Shown here in pieces: positions 34,088 to 45,244 of a stretch of 64,000 bases of DNA. The position numbers were made by a program, and so were the translations under genes. Under the pieces are notes generated by a model that was not told the DNA's origin, did no database searches, and saw only the letters and a list, made by a program, of their open reading frames with translations. This DNA is from Vitellaria paradoxa (Eukaryota > Streptophyta > Magnoliopsida > Ericales > Sapotaceae), in the NCBI GenBank assembly GCA_019916065.1, contig CM034241.1, positions 23,793,840-23,857,839 on the forward strand, read 5' to 3'. How positions within the stretch are numbered: position 1 is the stretch's first letter; the number at the start of each line of letters is the position of its first letter.

Positions 34088-35060
34088 AAGTGGAGTACAC
34101 GTATGATGAACACTTGTTTGATGCTTTGTTAAAAGAATAAATGAAAGGAAATAGGGTTGATGGAACTTGGAAATCAATTACATATTCTAATGTTGTGACA
34201 GATCTTAGCAAAAAAACTTGGTATCCTATTTGAGAAAGATCATACAAAAAATCGAATGAAAACTCTAAAAAATGCATGTTATGAACTTTTTAGATGTTTG
34301 GGTGGATTTTCATGGAGTCCCTTTACCATGATGTTTGAAGGCAAACATGAAGTATGGAATGCACTGATAGAGATATGATGTTTTAATAATTTTATGTATT
34401 GCATACACACATAATATATACTTGTATGCTTTTTGATAACTTGTTAAATTTCTGTTTACATTACATAATAGGGGAAATCAATTGCTGGAAAGTAGAAGCA
34501 CACAAAAATATGCCATCATGACATTATATGATCTTTCATAAAAGATAAAGTAACAGGAGAAAGACTTGTGAGTGCCAAGGAAAAAGTACAAAAATGGGCA
34601 ACTCTTTAATCCTTTAAAATTGAAGAAGTAGATCTCAATAATGATCCACTTTCTTTGATGGAGACATAGTTTATTAAAAAAACTTTAATAGTGCTACGTC
34701 ATCAAAACAATAAAAAAGAAAGGCTTTAACGGTTGATTTACTTCAGAGACAAATAGAAATGATCAAATCTAGAATTAATCATGTGGCAAAAGCAATTAAA
34801 GAGGGAAATGCAATTGCAACAAAAGCATAACCAAGGTGTTATAGTGAGGAGGAGATGTTTGCAAAGCTCGTTGAGATTGGAGTTCCAGAAGATTTTCAAT
34901 TAGAAGCATTGTTATTCCAAATCAAGAATATACCCTTAACTAGAGCTTTCTTTGCTATTCCAAAATACCGACGGTTGGAGGTTTCGACAAAAATGATGTG
35001 GTGGGGATAGTTCTTGAAGAATGTGGCCATGTCTCTCTTTAGGAATTTGCTATGCCGTAA
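34088..35060 (+). pseudogene. Harbinger Myb/SANT-like protein, decayed
   Basis: Across frames it reads LMELGNQLHILMLLQILAKK, then FEKDHTKNRMKTLKNACYEL and GGFSWSPFTMMFEGKHEVWN, which is the order of the Myb/SANT-like domain (trihelix type) of the second Harbinger protein (..K.RMKTLK..Y......SGFSW.......VWDALI). After an A/T-rich interruption there is QRQIEMIKSRINHVAKAIKE, a coiled-coil-like stretch, and EEMFAKLVEIGVPEDFQLEA to a stop near 35010. The partner protein normally helps the transposase bind the TIRs. Frameshifts and stops make it non-functional. Confidence 0.8.
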
Positions 35061-35968
35061 GTATGTTATTTTGGTTCACAACTCAATGCTATGTACATTA
35101 TGCTTTTGTTGATCCTAGCTAAAATCCGTTTTGTAGTGTTACATGGTGGTAGGTTAAAAATTAGACATTATTCAGTTCTTTTTTATTTTTTGAAACAATC
35201 TCAAGTTGATATATATTATGTTTGTATTTAATTTATTTACATAGTTTTTTTCGTAATGATCTTGGAAATTATGTACTCCTGTACGTGTAATTGATGGGTA
35301 ATGATCTTGGTAATGGTTTTATGGTGACTTAGGTATTTTTAAATATCCCATTACATTATTGTTCTAAAGCCTTGTAGAATTGAGGAAAATTGTTGATGTG
35401 GGGATTACCAAAAATTATAACTTTATTTTGTCTTTTCTAAAGTCAAATAGGGATAAGATTATGTTTAACAGTAATGTTATAGAACATGTATTAGGAATGT
35501 TTCTGCGCTATCCATTGAAGAAAATATTAAATTTGGATACTATGTTCATTGACTTGCCAGCTTCATCAGATGAGAAAGGAAGCAGTAGGAAGCGCAACAT
35601 TAGCAAACAAAAAAGAATTTGGAATATTTTCTATAACTCAGTATTGGTTTGTTTTCTAGATATAACTTTTGATGGTGATTAGATAGATTCTGTTAAAAAT
35701 GTACACATCTATGTTACTTTACCCATTTGTAGAAAATGTACATGTGCTTTTTTATTTACCTGCCTTTTAGTAAATGGATGCATTGGTCCAAACTAATAGT
35801 ATATATTTCATTTGTAATGGAAAGCTAGAGATAAATGCTGGTGTCTTGTATTTGCATTGCATGATTCTGGATGTCAGAAGAAACACCATTTGTTTTGGAT
35901 GGATTTAGCTGACAAATTGCTTTAAGATGGCCAAAGAAAACAATAGGCTTCATTTACTACTAACTCCT
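35061..35968. other. Unassigned; one 100-codon open frame
   Basis: Non-coding AT-rich DNA between the Harbinger relic and the gypsy 5' LTR. A frame at 35380-35682 (contains LNLDTMFIDLPASSDEKGSS) is open on the plus strand but matches no family I know. It may belong to the Harbinger Myb-like gene or be chance. Confidence 0.3.
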
Positions 35969-36184
35969 TGAAAAGTGTAATTACAAACTCCATATTTTGA
36001 CCTTTATTCATGTATTTAAGTAATTAATTTAAGAGTTTTGTTATTATTTTATTACTTATAGAATTTATTTTCTAAATTGCAAGAAAAATGGTGAAATAAT
36101 CATAATTAGCAGCGATGAAAGTGGCTTAAAGGACGGAGAGGACATTGTGATCCGAACACCCCCGCGGGTGGTCCGGACCAGGTC

Positions 36185-36412
36185 AAAGGCTAAGTTGGAA
36201 GAAGGAAGCAAAACCTAGAAGAAAAGGGTTCTGCTTCCTTCTTCTAGCTTAGCCTTTGAGGCTGGTCCAAACCACAGCAAGGCTGCTATGCATGTTTTGT
36301 CCCGGGGTGTTCGAACCATAGAACTCTTTTCTTCTAGGTTCTGCTTCCTTCTTCGAGCTTAGCCTTTGAGGGTGGTCCGGACCACAGTAAGGCTGCTATG
36401 CATGTTTTGTCA
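36185..36412. repeat. Inverted plus direct duplication inside the 5' LTR
   Basis: 36185-36226 reappears inverted at 36326-36367, and the segment 36227-36301 is directly repeated at 36338-36412 with few changes. The 3' LTR has only the simple arrangement, so this arose in this copy (or its parent) alone. Confidence 0.85.
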
Positions 36413-36438
36413 GCTCTTTTTAGGGTTTTCATTATGAT

Positions 36439-36446
36439 TATAAATA
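36439..36446 (+). promoter_or_regulatory. LTR TATA box
   Basis: TATAAATA in the 5' LTR. The matching site in the 3' LTR is changed to TGTAAATA (near 49405). Confidence 0.6.
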
Positions 36447-37569
36447 CTGTCCTTTGTAACCGTATTGGCAACTTTCTACCTTACATTCTTTCAAATTTTA
36501 GAGAGTTTTTAATGTGTGGAGAATGCTTTTAAAGTTTGGCGGAGCCTTCGTGGGATTTGTTACAACTTTCGTTATTCATCGTTACGCATTGGATTTGATT
36601 TCAAAGTACATTGTTTTTGCTTTTTGATTTAATAATATTATCTTTTTGATTCATTCTTTAGTTTAGTGATTTATGTGTGATTTGCTTGTTATTATTCATC
36701 TTAAAATCATGCTAGCGTAAACCCTTTTTTCTTGATTCAACGAATCAAGGAAAGGTGGGTTGTTACGAACAATGGGATGTGCATAGACCCTTCGCATGGT
36801 TTGCGAAAACTCATGCATAAGGATCTATAGCTTTCAAATCTGATTTCTTTTGTTTTAAAACCTTCAAAAATGAAAATCTTTGACTATATTCTCTGCAATC
36901 ACTAGTAAAAGGTTTTCGATTAAAGCTTGGCATTAATATTTTTGAACAAAATGAAATTGGATTTGAACTTAAGTAATATCACAGAATATTCTTCTAGTTT
37001 TATGATCCTAAACATGGGTATAAAACTAAGATTTTGAGAAATAATGAACCTTTAACGAAGAAATCTTTCCAATCTATTTGTTCTTTTACATGGACTTTAG
37101 ATTGTAGTTATATGCACATCCCATTATGAAGTGATTAACCTACCTGGAATTGAAAGTTGAAACAGGAATCATATTTGATATAGTTATCATTATTAGAATT
37201 AATTCTTTAGATGATTAATTGGTTGCTTTGAAATTTTATACTTGTTTATTTTGTGCAATTCATGCTTTAGTTGAATTTTCTTATTAGTAATCATTATTCT
37301 TGTTGAAAAAAATTGTTCTCTGAATTTCATTAAATAGTTGTTAGTGTGTTATTTATTTTTTTATTTTTTTTTGAAAACCCTCGAAATTTAGCATTCATCG
37401 AACTCTAAAATTTCATTGAACTTAAAATTGATGATTTCTATTGCAACCTAGAAACTAAACGTAGGTTTCCTTGTGGATTTGACCTCAGTCTCACCGAGTT
37501 AAAACTAAATCGCACACTCTTACACTTGGGGTTTAGTTTAGACGCAATATTTAGATGCGATTAAGTTTT

Positions 37570-37587
37570 TGGCGCCATTGCTGGGGA
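37570..37587 (+). promoter_or_regulatory. gypsy element A primer-binding site
   Basis: TGGCGCCATTGCTGGGGA, six bases after the 5' LTR. It differs at two bases from TGGCGCCGTTGCCGGGGA, the primer site typical of Athila/Tat elements. Confidence 0.88.
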
Positions 37588-37758
37588 GGGAGCCAAATTT
37601 TAGTTTTTAGGTTACTTTCATTTTCAAGTTAATTTGTTATTTCATATAAAAAAAATTTTCAAAATCCTTCTCTAAGTCCCAGAGTAGCACTCTGTGGTCC
37701 GGACACTAGGCTTCTGGTCCTGACCATAATACTTTTACAAAGGTTATCTCCCTAGCTT

Positions 37759-38941
37759 ATGAGTGTTTGGATTCATGGGAGAGACAGTAGATTAAGGCAT
37801 CATGAACCCTTAGATCTTTCCTTTGAACCTAAAAACCCTTTAGTAGAAATTCAAAGTCCTAGACTTCCTATTTCAACTTTAGAGATGGCTGAAGATCAAG
37901 CTGTTGCGGCTAGACGTTTCATGAGGGATATCTTTCAGTAAGATAGATATACCCCTGAGTTTTGTATAGTTTGGCCAAAAAATCAGAGAGCCTTCAATTT
38001 CAAACCTGGCATGATACAATTGTTACCTACTTTTCATGGTATGGATTCTGAAAATCTATATGATTACTTCACTCGGTTTAGGAACATTTGTGTCACCATT
38101 AAGGATTAGGGATGTCAAATAGATTTAGTATTCCTTAAACTTTTCCCATTTTCTCTGAAAGATAGGGCTACTAGATGGTTTGAATTCCCCATCTAATTCC
38201 ATTTGCACTTGGGATGAAATGCAAGCCAAATTCTTAAAGAAAATTTTCCCTCCCAACAGAATTGATGCTATACAACATTAAATTTTGAATTTTGCTCCAC
38301 CACATGGTAAGACTTTTTATTAGAGCTGGGAGAGATTTAAAACTCTCTTACACTCTTGTCTACACCATGGATTTGAAGTTTGACATCTTGCTAGTATCTT
38401 TTATGGTTCACTGACGCCACAATTAAAACAATTTGTGAAAACAATGTGCAATGAGTAGTTTTATGATAAAACACCTGAGGAAGCTTATGAATATTTTAAA
38501 TTCTTAGCTGAGAATGCACAAACCTGGGTTATCATGGGATCTCAAAACACCCAAAATGCTAGTGTTACCCCAACCAGAGGTATGCATTAGTTGAGTGAAA
38601 TTGATGACCTTAAAGCAAAACTAGTAACACTCACAAGAGAAATTGAGACCATGAAAATTAAAAGGGACACACAGGCCATAAAGGAACCTGTTGCAAATGT
38701 TTATTGCATAGAGTATGATAGCCAAACTGATAGAACAGATGATTGCCCTAGTATCCTAATTTGTAGAAAGGTTGTGCAAGGTCAGCCATCTAGTGAACTC
38801 CCAATCCATGCTGTAAACCAATACTGCTCATCATATCATGGACAAAATTTAGAGGGAAATCCTTATTCTGAGATATATAATCTAGCTATAAGAAACCATC
38901 CTAATTTCAGTTGGAGAAATGAGGGAGCCCAAATACTGTAA
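37759..38941 (+). pseudogene. gypsy element A gag
   Basis: From ATG 37759: RDSRLRHHEPLDLSFEPKNP, then MAEDQAVAARRFMRD and a stop. It goes on with FNFKPGMIQLLPTFHGMDSE, KLFPFSLKDRATRWFEFP and the W-E-R-F block near 38325, the core of retrotransposon gag (PF03732 type). The last part (38591-38941) is open: a coiled-coil-like start (IDDLKAKLVTLTREIETMKI), a degenerate zinc knuckle (CIEYDSQTDRTDDCPS, with one Cys and the His changed), and NHPNFSWRNEGAQ, the usual gag end. Gag would form the particle in the cytoplasm. Stops occur in every third of the gene. Confidence 0.88.
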
Positions 38942-39041
38942 CCATATCATGCTCCTCATCCTCTAGTTCCTCAACTTCCAACCCCTGAAATAGAAGGACC
39001 CTGGTTGTCCCACTATATCTTGCTATATATGGAAGTGCTAT

Positions 39042-39594
39042 ATCGATAGAGCACTGCTTGATTTAGGAGCAAGTGTAAATTTGCTTCCTTATTTAGTGTA
39101 TGAACAATTGCGCTTAGGAGAAGTAAAAGCTACCCGTGTAAATTTACAGCTTGCAGATCGATCAATTAAAATCCCACGTGGTATAGTTGAAGATGTACTG
39201 GTACAAGTGGAAAATTTTTATTTTTCAGTGGACTTTATAATTCTAGATACTCAACCACTTACCAGTTTATCTGCATCAAATCAAACACCAGTAATTCTTG
39301 GACGACCATTCTTAGCAACATCGAATGCTTTAATCAATTACAAGAATGGATCCATGAAAATGTCCTTTGGTAATATTGAATTTGAAACAAATATCTTTCA
39401 CGTTACAAAACAACCAAAAGAGGTGCCTAATGTACAAGAAGTGGACTTAGCTGAAACTATAGTCCAAGATTACATTGATTGTGAATTCGTTGATGGTCCT
39501 TTAGAAAAAGCAATTTGTTTTAGGGAGGAAAAATTGAATTCCACGATGTCAAACCATGAATTAGGGGCAGTCGTTGATTGGTTGGAGATGTGCC
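39042..39594 (+). pseudogene. gypsy element A aspartic protease and linker
   Basis: The catalytic motif reads LLDLGASVNLLPYLVYEQL (DLGAS form) at about 39057. It continues through VNLQLADRSIKIPRGIVEDV, FYFSVDFIILDTQPL and PVILGRPFLATSNALINYKN, with the I-L-G-R-P-F-L flap partner. Open from 39081 to past 39594, where the solo LTR enters after VVDWLEMC. The protease would process the polyprotein. The domain itself looks intact, better kept than gag or RT. Confidence 0.88.
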
Positions 39595-39858
39595 TGATTA
39601 CACTTGAAAAGTGTAATTACAAACTCCACGTTTTCATGGTTATTAAGGTAATTGAGTACTTTATTTTGAAGAATTATCATTGTTTTGTCACTTATAAGGT
39701 TTGTTTTCTTAATTGCAGGAAAAACGGTGAATTAAATGAAGAAGATAGTGACTTTGGAGATGAAGGGGAGGATATCGAACCAACTTCGTTCAGGATGGCC
39801 CGGAGTACCCCAAGGACTTAGCGGCAAATGAGGAGCAAAAGTGCAGAAAACAAGGCTT

Positions 39859-39897
39859 CTGTGGTCCAGACCACCTGGCACACGGTCCGGACCACAG
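39859..39897. repeat. GGTCC hairpin in the solo LTR
   Basis: CTGTGGTCCAGACC at 39859-39872 faces GGTCCGGACCACAG at 39884-39897: a 14-bp stem with one mismatch and an 11-nt loop. Related motifs recur at 36151-36180, 37692-37725, 44488-44530, 44572-44599 and 49240-49352. Confidence 0.7.
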
Positions 39898-40537
39898 TAT
39901 GGTGGAACGTCGCGCGGGCAATTTAAAGTTTTAGGGTTTTTTCTACAAGATATAAAAAGACTGCTTGAGTGTCGATTTGGGAAGGCTCCTTCTTCTTCTT
40001 TTTCTTCTTCTTTTCTCTATATTTTTTCATTCTTCTAGAAATTTTTGAGAGTTTGTTTTGTTTACGTTCTTACGTGGTTTCGGAGCTTTCATCGCATTCG
40101 TTTCAGTAGTTACTATTCAGAGTTTTATTTCGAAGTTTATTTCTGAGTACGTCACAATTCTTCCTTGGATTAATGATATTATTTGAATATTTGAAATAGA
40201 GGTTTGATTGATTTCGCATGTTTAGTTTTGATTTAGTCGTTTAATAATCTTGTTTTATTGTTTGATTTAGCGAATCCATTAAATATGTCTTCGATGAATA
40301 TATTTGTTTCGTTTACAAGCACTAGCGTAGAAACTCTAGTTCTTGATTCAACGAATTAAGAAAGGGTAGTTTACTCTGATCTATGGATGTACGTAGACCC
40401 TTCGCAGCGTTGCGAAAGCTCATGCGTAGGAGCCTACAACTTTGAGACGTTTGCGTAGACCCTTTGCATGGTTTGCGAAAGCTCATGCGTAGGGATCTAC
40501 ACTTCTTAAAACCTAATTCAGCTCTTTCAAAAACTTT

Positions 40538-40905
40538 CGAAAACGAAAACCTTTGACTATATTCTCTGTAATCACTAGTAAAGGTTTTCGATTAAAATTT
40601 TCTTAATAATTTTGAAGAACTGAAAATTCAGATTTTGAATCCTAATTTGAATTAGTTTATTTCAGAAACATTCGAAAACGAAAACCTTTGACTATATTCT
40701 CTGTAATCACTGGTAAAGGTTTTCGATTAAAATTTTCTTAATAATTTTCGATAAACTAGAAGAATTGGATTTGAATCCGAATTCGAATAGGATTGTTTGA
40801 AAACCCTTCAAAAATAGAAGTTTTTGACTATATTCTCTGTAATCACTGGTAAAAGCTTTTGATTAAAACTTTCTCAACAATTTTCGAACAAACCCTAATT
40901 TAGGT
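40538..40905. repeat. Three tandem ~136-bp repeats in the solo LTR
   Basis: Copies start near 40538, 40673 and 40810. Each holds TTTGACTATATTCTCTGTAA and then a GGTTTTCGATTAAA-like stretch. Element A's LTRs have one such unit (near 36870 and 49850). Confidence 0.85.
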
Positions 40906-41393
40906 TTTAACGTAAGTATTACTACTCATCCCATAGTGAAGACGTAAACTACCCAGAATTGATAGTTGGATCAAGGACTTCTCAAATTTATTTGCTTATT
41001 AATTGAATTACCTTCGTTTGATTTAATTTAAGTAATTATATTGCAGTTTTTATATTATATTATTTTGAAGCGCATTTAAATTAGAAGAAAAAAATATCCT
41101 TTTAGCTAATATTTAATTCATTGAAATCAAAAATCAAAAAGTTAAATTGCTGAATTTTTGTTAATAGGTTGTTGAGTTGTTTTAATTTGAATTTTAAATT
41201 TGCAAAACCCTAGGAATTAGTTTTAATTAATCTTCAAACTTAGTTTACATTCAAATTTAGGATTCCCACTATAACCTATAAACTAAATAACATAGGCTCC
41301 CTGTGAATTCGATCTCGGACTCACCGAGTTAAAACTACACCGCACACCCTTGCACTTGGGGGTTAATTTAGACGCACTTTCTAATAGCGGTCA

Positions 41394-42500
41394 GTGCCCA
41401 ATCATGTTCGTAGGAAACTAGGTATCAGCCTTTGAAAATCTAGGACTGCTTTTGAATAAAGCACAGTCCTCAGAAGTAAAAGCTCCAAATCCTGATAGGA
41501 AACCTCTACCCCATAATTTGAAATACGCTTTTCTAGGTGAGGGAAAAACATACCCTGTAGTTATTTCTTCAAAATGGACCATCCATCAAGAGCATATGCT
41601 AGTTGATCTTTTGGAAAGTCATAAGAAAGTTTTGGGATGGTCAGTGGCAGACTTAACAGGTATAAGTCCCCTCTTTTGCACACATCGTATATACTTAGAA
41701 GAGGATGCCAAACCAGTTTGTCAAATGCTAAGATGACTTAATCCAAACATGAAAGAAGTAGTGAGAGCTGAAGTTTTGAAACTATTAGATGTAGGAATAA
41801 TCTATCCAATCTTTGATTCTAAATTGGTAAATCCTACACAAGTAGTTCCTAAGAAATCAAGAGTCACAGTGGTTCGGAATGAGAATAATGAGTTGGTCCT
41901 AACTTGAATCCAAACTAGTTGGCGAGTGTGCATTGATTATAGAAAACTCAATGCAGTTACAAGAAAAGATCACTTTTCTCTTCCATTCTTCGATCAAGTT
42001 CTAGATAGAGTAGCTGGACACACATATTATTATTTCTTAGATGACTATTCGGGCTATAACCAAATAGAGGTTACCCTAGAGGATCAAGCTAAAACCATTT
42101 TTACTTATCCTTTCGACACCTTTGCATATAAAAGAATGTCCTTTGGACTGTGCAATGCTCTTGCTATCTTTCAGTACTGCATGATTAGTATTTTCAGTAA
42201 AATGGTAGAAGAAATTGTTGAGGTGCTCATGGAAAATTGCAAGAGTTTATGGTGATTCATTTGAGTAGTGCTTAAAGAACCTTGATTTAGTTTTGACACG
42301 ATGCGAAGAAAAGAATTTAGTGCTAAATCGGGAAAAGTTCCATTTTATGGTTACTCAAGGATTTGTGTTAGGAATTGATTCAAAAACTTCCTACTCCTCA
42401 ATCTGTGAAGGATATTTGATCATTTTTGGGGCACGCTGGGTATACTGAAGGTTCATTCAATCTTTTAGTGAAATTTCGAAGCCCTTGTGTCAATTATTAA
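41394..42500 (+). pseudogene. gypsy element A reverse transcriptase
   Basis: After the linker (NPDRKPLPHNLKYAFLGEGK) comes SHKKVLGWSVADLTGISP, then EVLKLLDVGIIYPI, VCIDYRKLNAVTRKDHFSLP, YYFLDDYSGYNQIEVTLED and YKRMSFGLCNALAIFQ. The catalytic FMDD site at about 42226-42240 reads VLMENCKS, so both Asp of the DD pair are lost (Glu and Asn), followed by a frame change. GHAGY-like and KDIRSF-like traces end the domain. Stops at 41734 and 41906 also break it. Confidence 0.88.
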
Positions 42501-42539
42501 TGCAAGATACACCATCTGAATGGACTACCCAATGTCAAA

Positions 42540-43079
42540 AACTATTGATAAACTCAAGGATTGTTTAACTGCAGCTCCTATACTTCAACCTCTTGTTTGG
42601 TCAATTCTTTTTGAACTTATGTGTGATGCGAGTGACCATGTCATTGGAGCTGTACTAGGATAAAGGAAAGACAAAAAGGCGCATGTTATTTATTACACAA
42701 GTAAAACTCTGAATGATGCACAAAAAAATTATACGACAACTGAAAAAGAATTATTAGCACTTGTCTTCACCCTTGAGAAATTTCATTCTTATCTCATCGG
42801 TTCAACAATTATAGTATTCATTAACCATTTAGCTCTCAAATACCTGTTGACCAAGCAAGAGGCCAAACCACAGTTAGTTTGGTGGATTTTACTTTTGCAA
42901 GAGTTTGATCTTGAAATAAGAGATAAGAAAGGTGTTGAAAATGTAGTCACAGATCATTTGTCACATTTATCGGTAGAAGCTTACCTAAATGATGAAACTC
43001 AAATAAATGATAGCTTCCCAGATGAACAATTATTTAACATAGAAGCAATAATAGCCTCCAATCTTTCTTAGTATTTTGA
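42540..43079 (+). pseudogene. gypsy element A RNase H
   Basis: KLKDCLTAAPILQPL leads in, then LMCDASDHVIGAVLG (first catalytic Asp), [20 protein letters not shown] and [13 protein letters not shown] (catalytic Glu), [16 protein letters not shown] where the family has TDH (Asp changed to Asn), and [17 protein letters not shown] with DHLSHL. One stop (42661) falls in the domain. Open from 42847 to 43071. Confidence 0.88.
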
Positions 43080-44357
43080 TATTGCTCATTACTTAGTGAT
43101 AGGAAAAATCCCAAATGAATGGAGTTATAAAGAGAAAAAGAAATTCTTACGAAATGTTAGAGTTTTCTTTTGGGATGATTCCTACTTGTTCAAGTATTGC
43201 CCCGATCAAATGATTCGACGTTGTATCCCTGAGTGGGAAGTACCTAGCATACTTGAGTTTTGCCATACCCAAGCTTGTGATGGTCATTTTTCCACAAACA
43301 AAACAATAGCAAAAATCCTCCAATGTGGATTTTATTAGCCTTTATTGTTCAAAGATGTTCATCATTTTTGCACCACATGTGATAGATGCCAACACTTGGG
43401 GAGTCCAACACGTAGGAACATGATGCCCTTATCCCCTATCCTTGTTTTAGAAGTGTTTGATTGTTGGAGAATAGATTTCATAGGTCTTTTCCCAATTTCA
43501 TGTGGGTATAAGTATATTTTAGTAGGGGTTAATTATGTATTTAAATGGATTGAAGCAATTGTCACTAGAACTAATGATCATAAAGTTGTGCTTAAATTCC
43601 TCCATGAGAATATTTTCTCGCGTTTTGGAGTACCTCGGGCAATTATTAGTAATGGAGGTAAACACTTTTACAATCGTCCTGTGGGAATACTATTGCTTAA
43701 ATATGGTGTAGTTTATAAAGTCGGTACATCCACCCACAGACAAGTGGCCAAGTAAAACTTGCTAATAGGGAGATAAAACAAATTCTTGAGAAAACAGTTA
43801 ACCCAAATTGCAAGGATTGGTCACTAAGACTGATTAATTCTCTATGGGCATATCGTACAACTTATAAAACAACTCTAGGGATGTTACCATATAGATTAGT
43901 TTATGAAAACCCGTGCCATCTACCCGTAGAATTGGAACATAAGGCATGCTGGGCCATTAAACAATTCAATGCTAATATCGACGAGGTTGGCCTTTCATGT
44001 AAACTTTTGATTACAGAAATTGAGGAACTAAGAAATGACGCTTATGAGAATGCTCAAATTTCCAAACAAAAGATGAAGAAAGTATATGACCAACATATTG
44101 CGAGACGTTCATTTCACGAAAGTCAAAAAGTACTTCTTTATCGATCACAACTTCATTTGTTTCCTGGCAAATTGCAATCCCAGTGGTCTAGCCCATTTAT
44201 TATGAAACATGTTTCTGAACATAGGGCTATTGAAATAGAAAATCTGAAAAATAGGAATCGATTTAAAGTCAATGGACATGGATTTAAACCTTATTTAGAA
44301 AATTTCATCGGTTTGGTTGAATCGTGGGATCCTCTAGATCCTCCACCGTATGAGTGA
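43080..44357 (+). pseudogene. gypsy element A integrase
   Basis: The zinc-binding HHCC region is readable (CHTQACDGHFSTNKTI, then CTTCDRCQ) with one stop between. The catalytic core keeps the first Asp (WRIDFIGLFP), but the second is Asn (IISNGGKHFYNR) and the Glu is Lys (THRQVAK just before a stop at 43755). Open again at 43881-44357: MLPYRLVYENPCHLPVELEH, a helical linker and the C-terminal KVLLYRSQLHLFPGKLQSQW and GHGFKPYLENF. It would have inserted the cDNA; all but one catalytic residue is lost. Confidence 0.9.
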
Positions 44358-45244
44358 TCCATGATCACCAAATTGTTGTAATCGTATCATATTTAGGTTT
44401 AGCGTAGACTTTAATTTTTTCTTTGGTTTTAGTTTTAATTTGTGAGTTTGAGTCTTCTTGGTTTAAAAAAAAGATTTCAAAAATCCAGTTCTGTGTTCCG
44501 AACACCCTGACCCAATGGTCCATACCACAGTATGCTAGCCTTGAAAAAAATTAGCAATCAACTTTCTATGGTTCGAACACCCCGCGGGTGGTCTGGACCC
44601 TGCGACTTTTTAAACAGGCTTGTCGGCCATTTTAGTTCAAAATTTCTCACACTTCTCTTCATTTCCTCCCAATCGCACCTCAAATTCTTTGTGATTCCTT
44701 CATGCCCTAGCTTTCCTAAGGATTATACATTGGATTTTTGCTCTAATTTCTTCAAGTAACCAGTCCAAGGTGAGTTTCTTCTCTATTTTAAACCCTAGGT
44801 CACCATTTGCAAATTTCTTTAAACCCATGCTCATGCTCAATGAGGGTTCTAATTTCCATTTAATTTGAGTCCTATAATGGATTTCAAACAACATTTTGGT
44901 GGAGATTGCTACCTTCAAATCAATTTGATTTGCACCTTTTAGTTTCTCTCCAACGTGGGCAATCCCTTTCCCCATGGGTCCTATTGGACTTCACAATTTT
45001 TTGTCGATTTCTCAAACACCTAACTTCCATTACTTTTTTTTTTTATCAAAATATGCTACAAATTTTTGCAATGGACCCCTTTTAGGTGGTTGTTATATTG
45101 CCGCCATGACACCCAATGACCCATTCTCTTTAGTTTAATGTTTTAATTTGTTGTCAGTAAAAATGGGCCACTAAACTTGTGTGGACATAGGGGATTGTGT
45201 TTTATAATTAATTCAAGAAATTCTCTTTGTGTCTTTGTAGTTGT
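44358..45244. other. Spacer between integrase and 3' ORF, with GGTCC hairpin motif
   Basis: Non-coding. 44488-44530 and 44572-44599 carry GGTCC/GAACACC motifs like those in the LTRs (for example TTCGAACACCCCGCGGGTGG). Confidence 0.6.

Larger units (their letters stand above)
28546..35060 (+). mobile_element. PIF/Harbinger DNA transposon relic with both genes
   Basis: The left part begins CACTATGTTTAGTTCAGTGG, followed by purine-rich GGAAGG runs typical of a Harbinger 5' end. A similar end (reverse complement CTATGTTTGGATGGAC) is seen near 51950. Two genes follow on the plus strand, a DDE transposase (29888-33745) and a Myb/SANT-like protein (34088-35060), the standard PIF/Harbinger pair. The right terminus and target duplication (TTA/TAA expected) could not be fixed, so the limits are approximate. 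A 2391-bp solo LTR lies inside the transposase. Confidence 0.7.
35969..37563 (+). repeat. gypsy element A, 5' LTR (rearranged)
   Basis: Matches the 3' LTR closely from TGTAATTACAAACTCC (35976) to TGCGATTA (37563). The first bases expected from the other copies (TGATTGCACT) are not recognisable. It carries about 150 extra bases at 36185-36412 made of inverted and direct duplications. TATA box TATAAATA at 36439-36446. Confidence 0.87.
39595..41393 (+). mobile_element. Solo LTR of a related gypsy family, 1.8 kb, inside pol
   Basis: Starts TGATTACACTTG and ends TAGCGGTCA. GTGCC flanks both sides (39590-39594 and 41394-41398). It aligns with the LTRs of element A but is clearly more diverged. Inside are a GGTCCGGACC hairpin (39859-39897), two copies of a TAGACCC...GCGAAAGCTCATGCGTAGG unit (about 40385-40503) and a three-fold repeat of about 136 bp (40538-40905) present once in element A's LTRs. 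The pol frame continues after it. Confidence 0.9.

Noticed and set aside
35380..35682. 100-codon plus-strand ORF as a host gene
   Set aside because: No recognisable domain and set among transposon relics; listed only as an unassigned frame.
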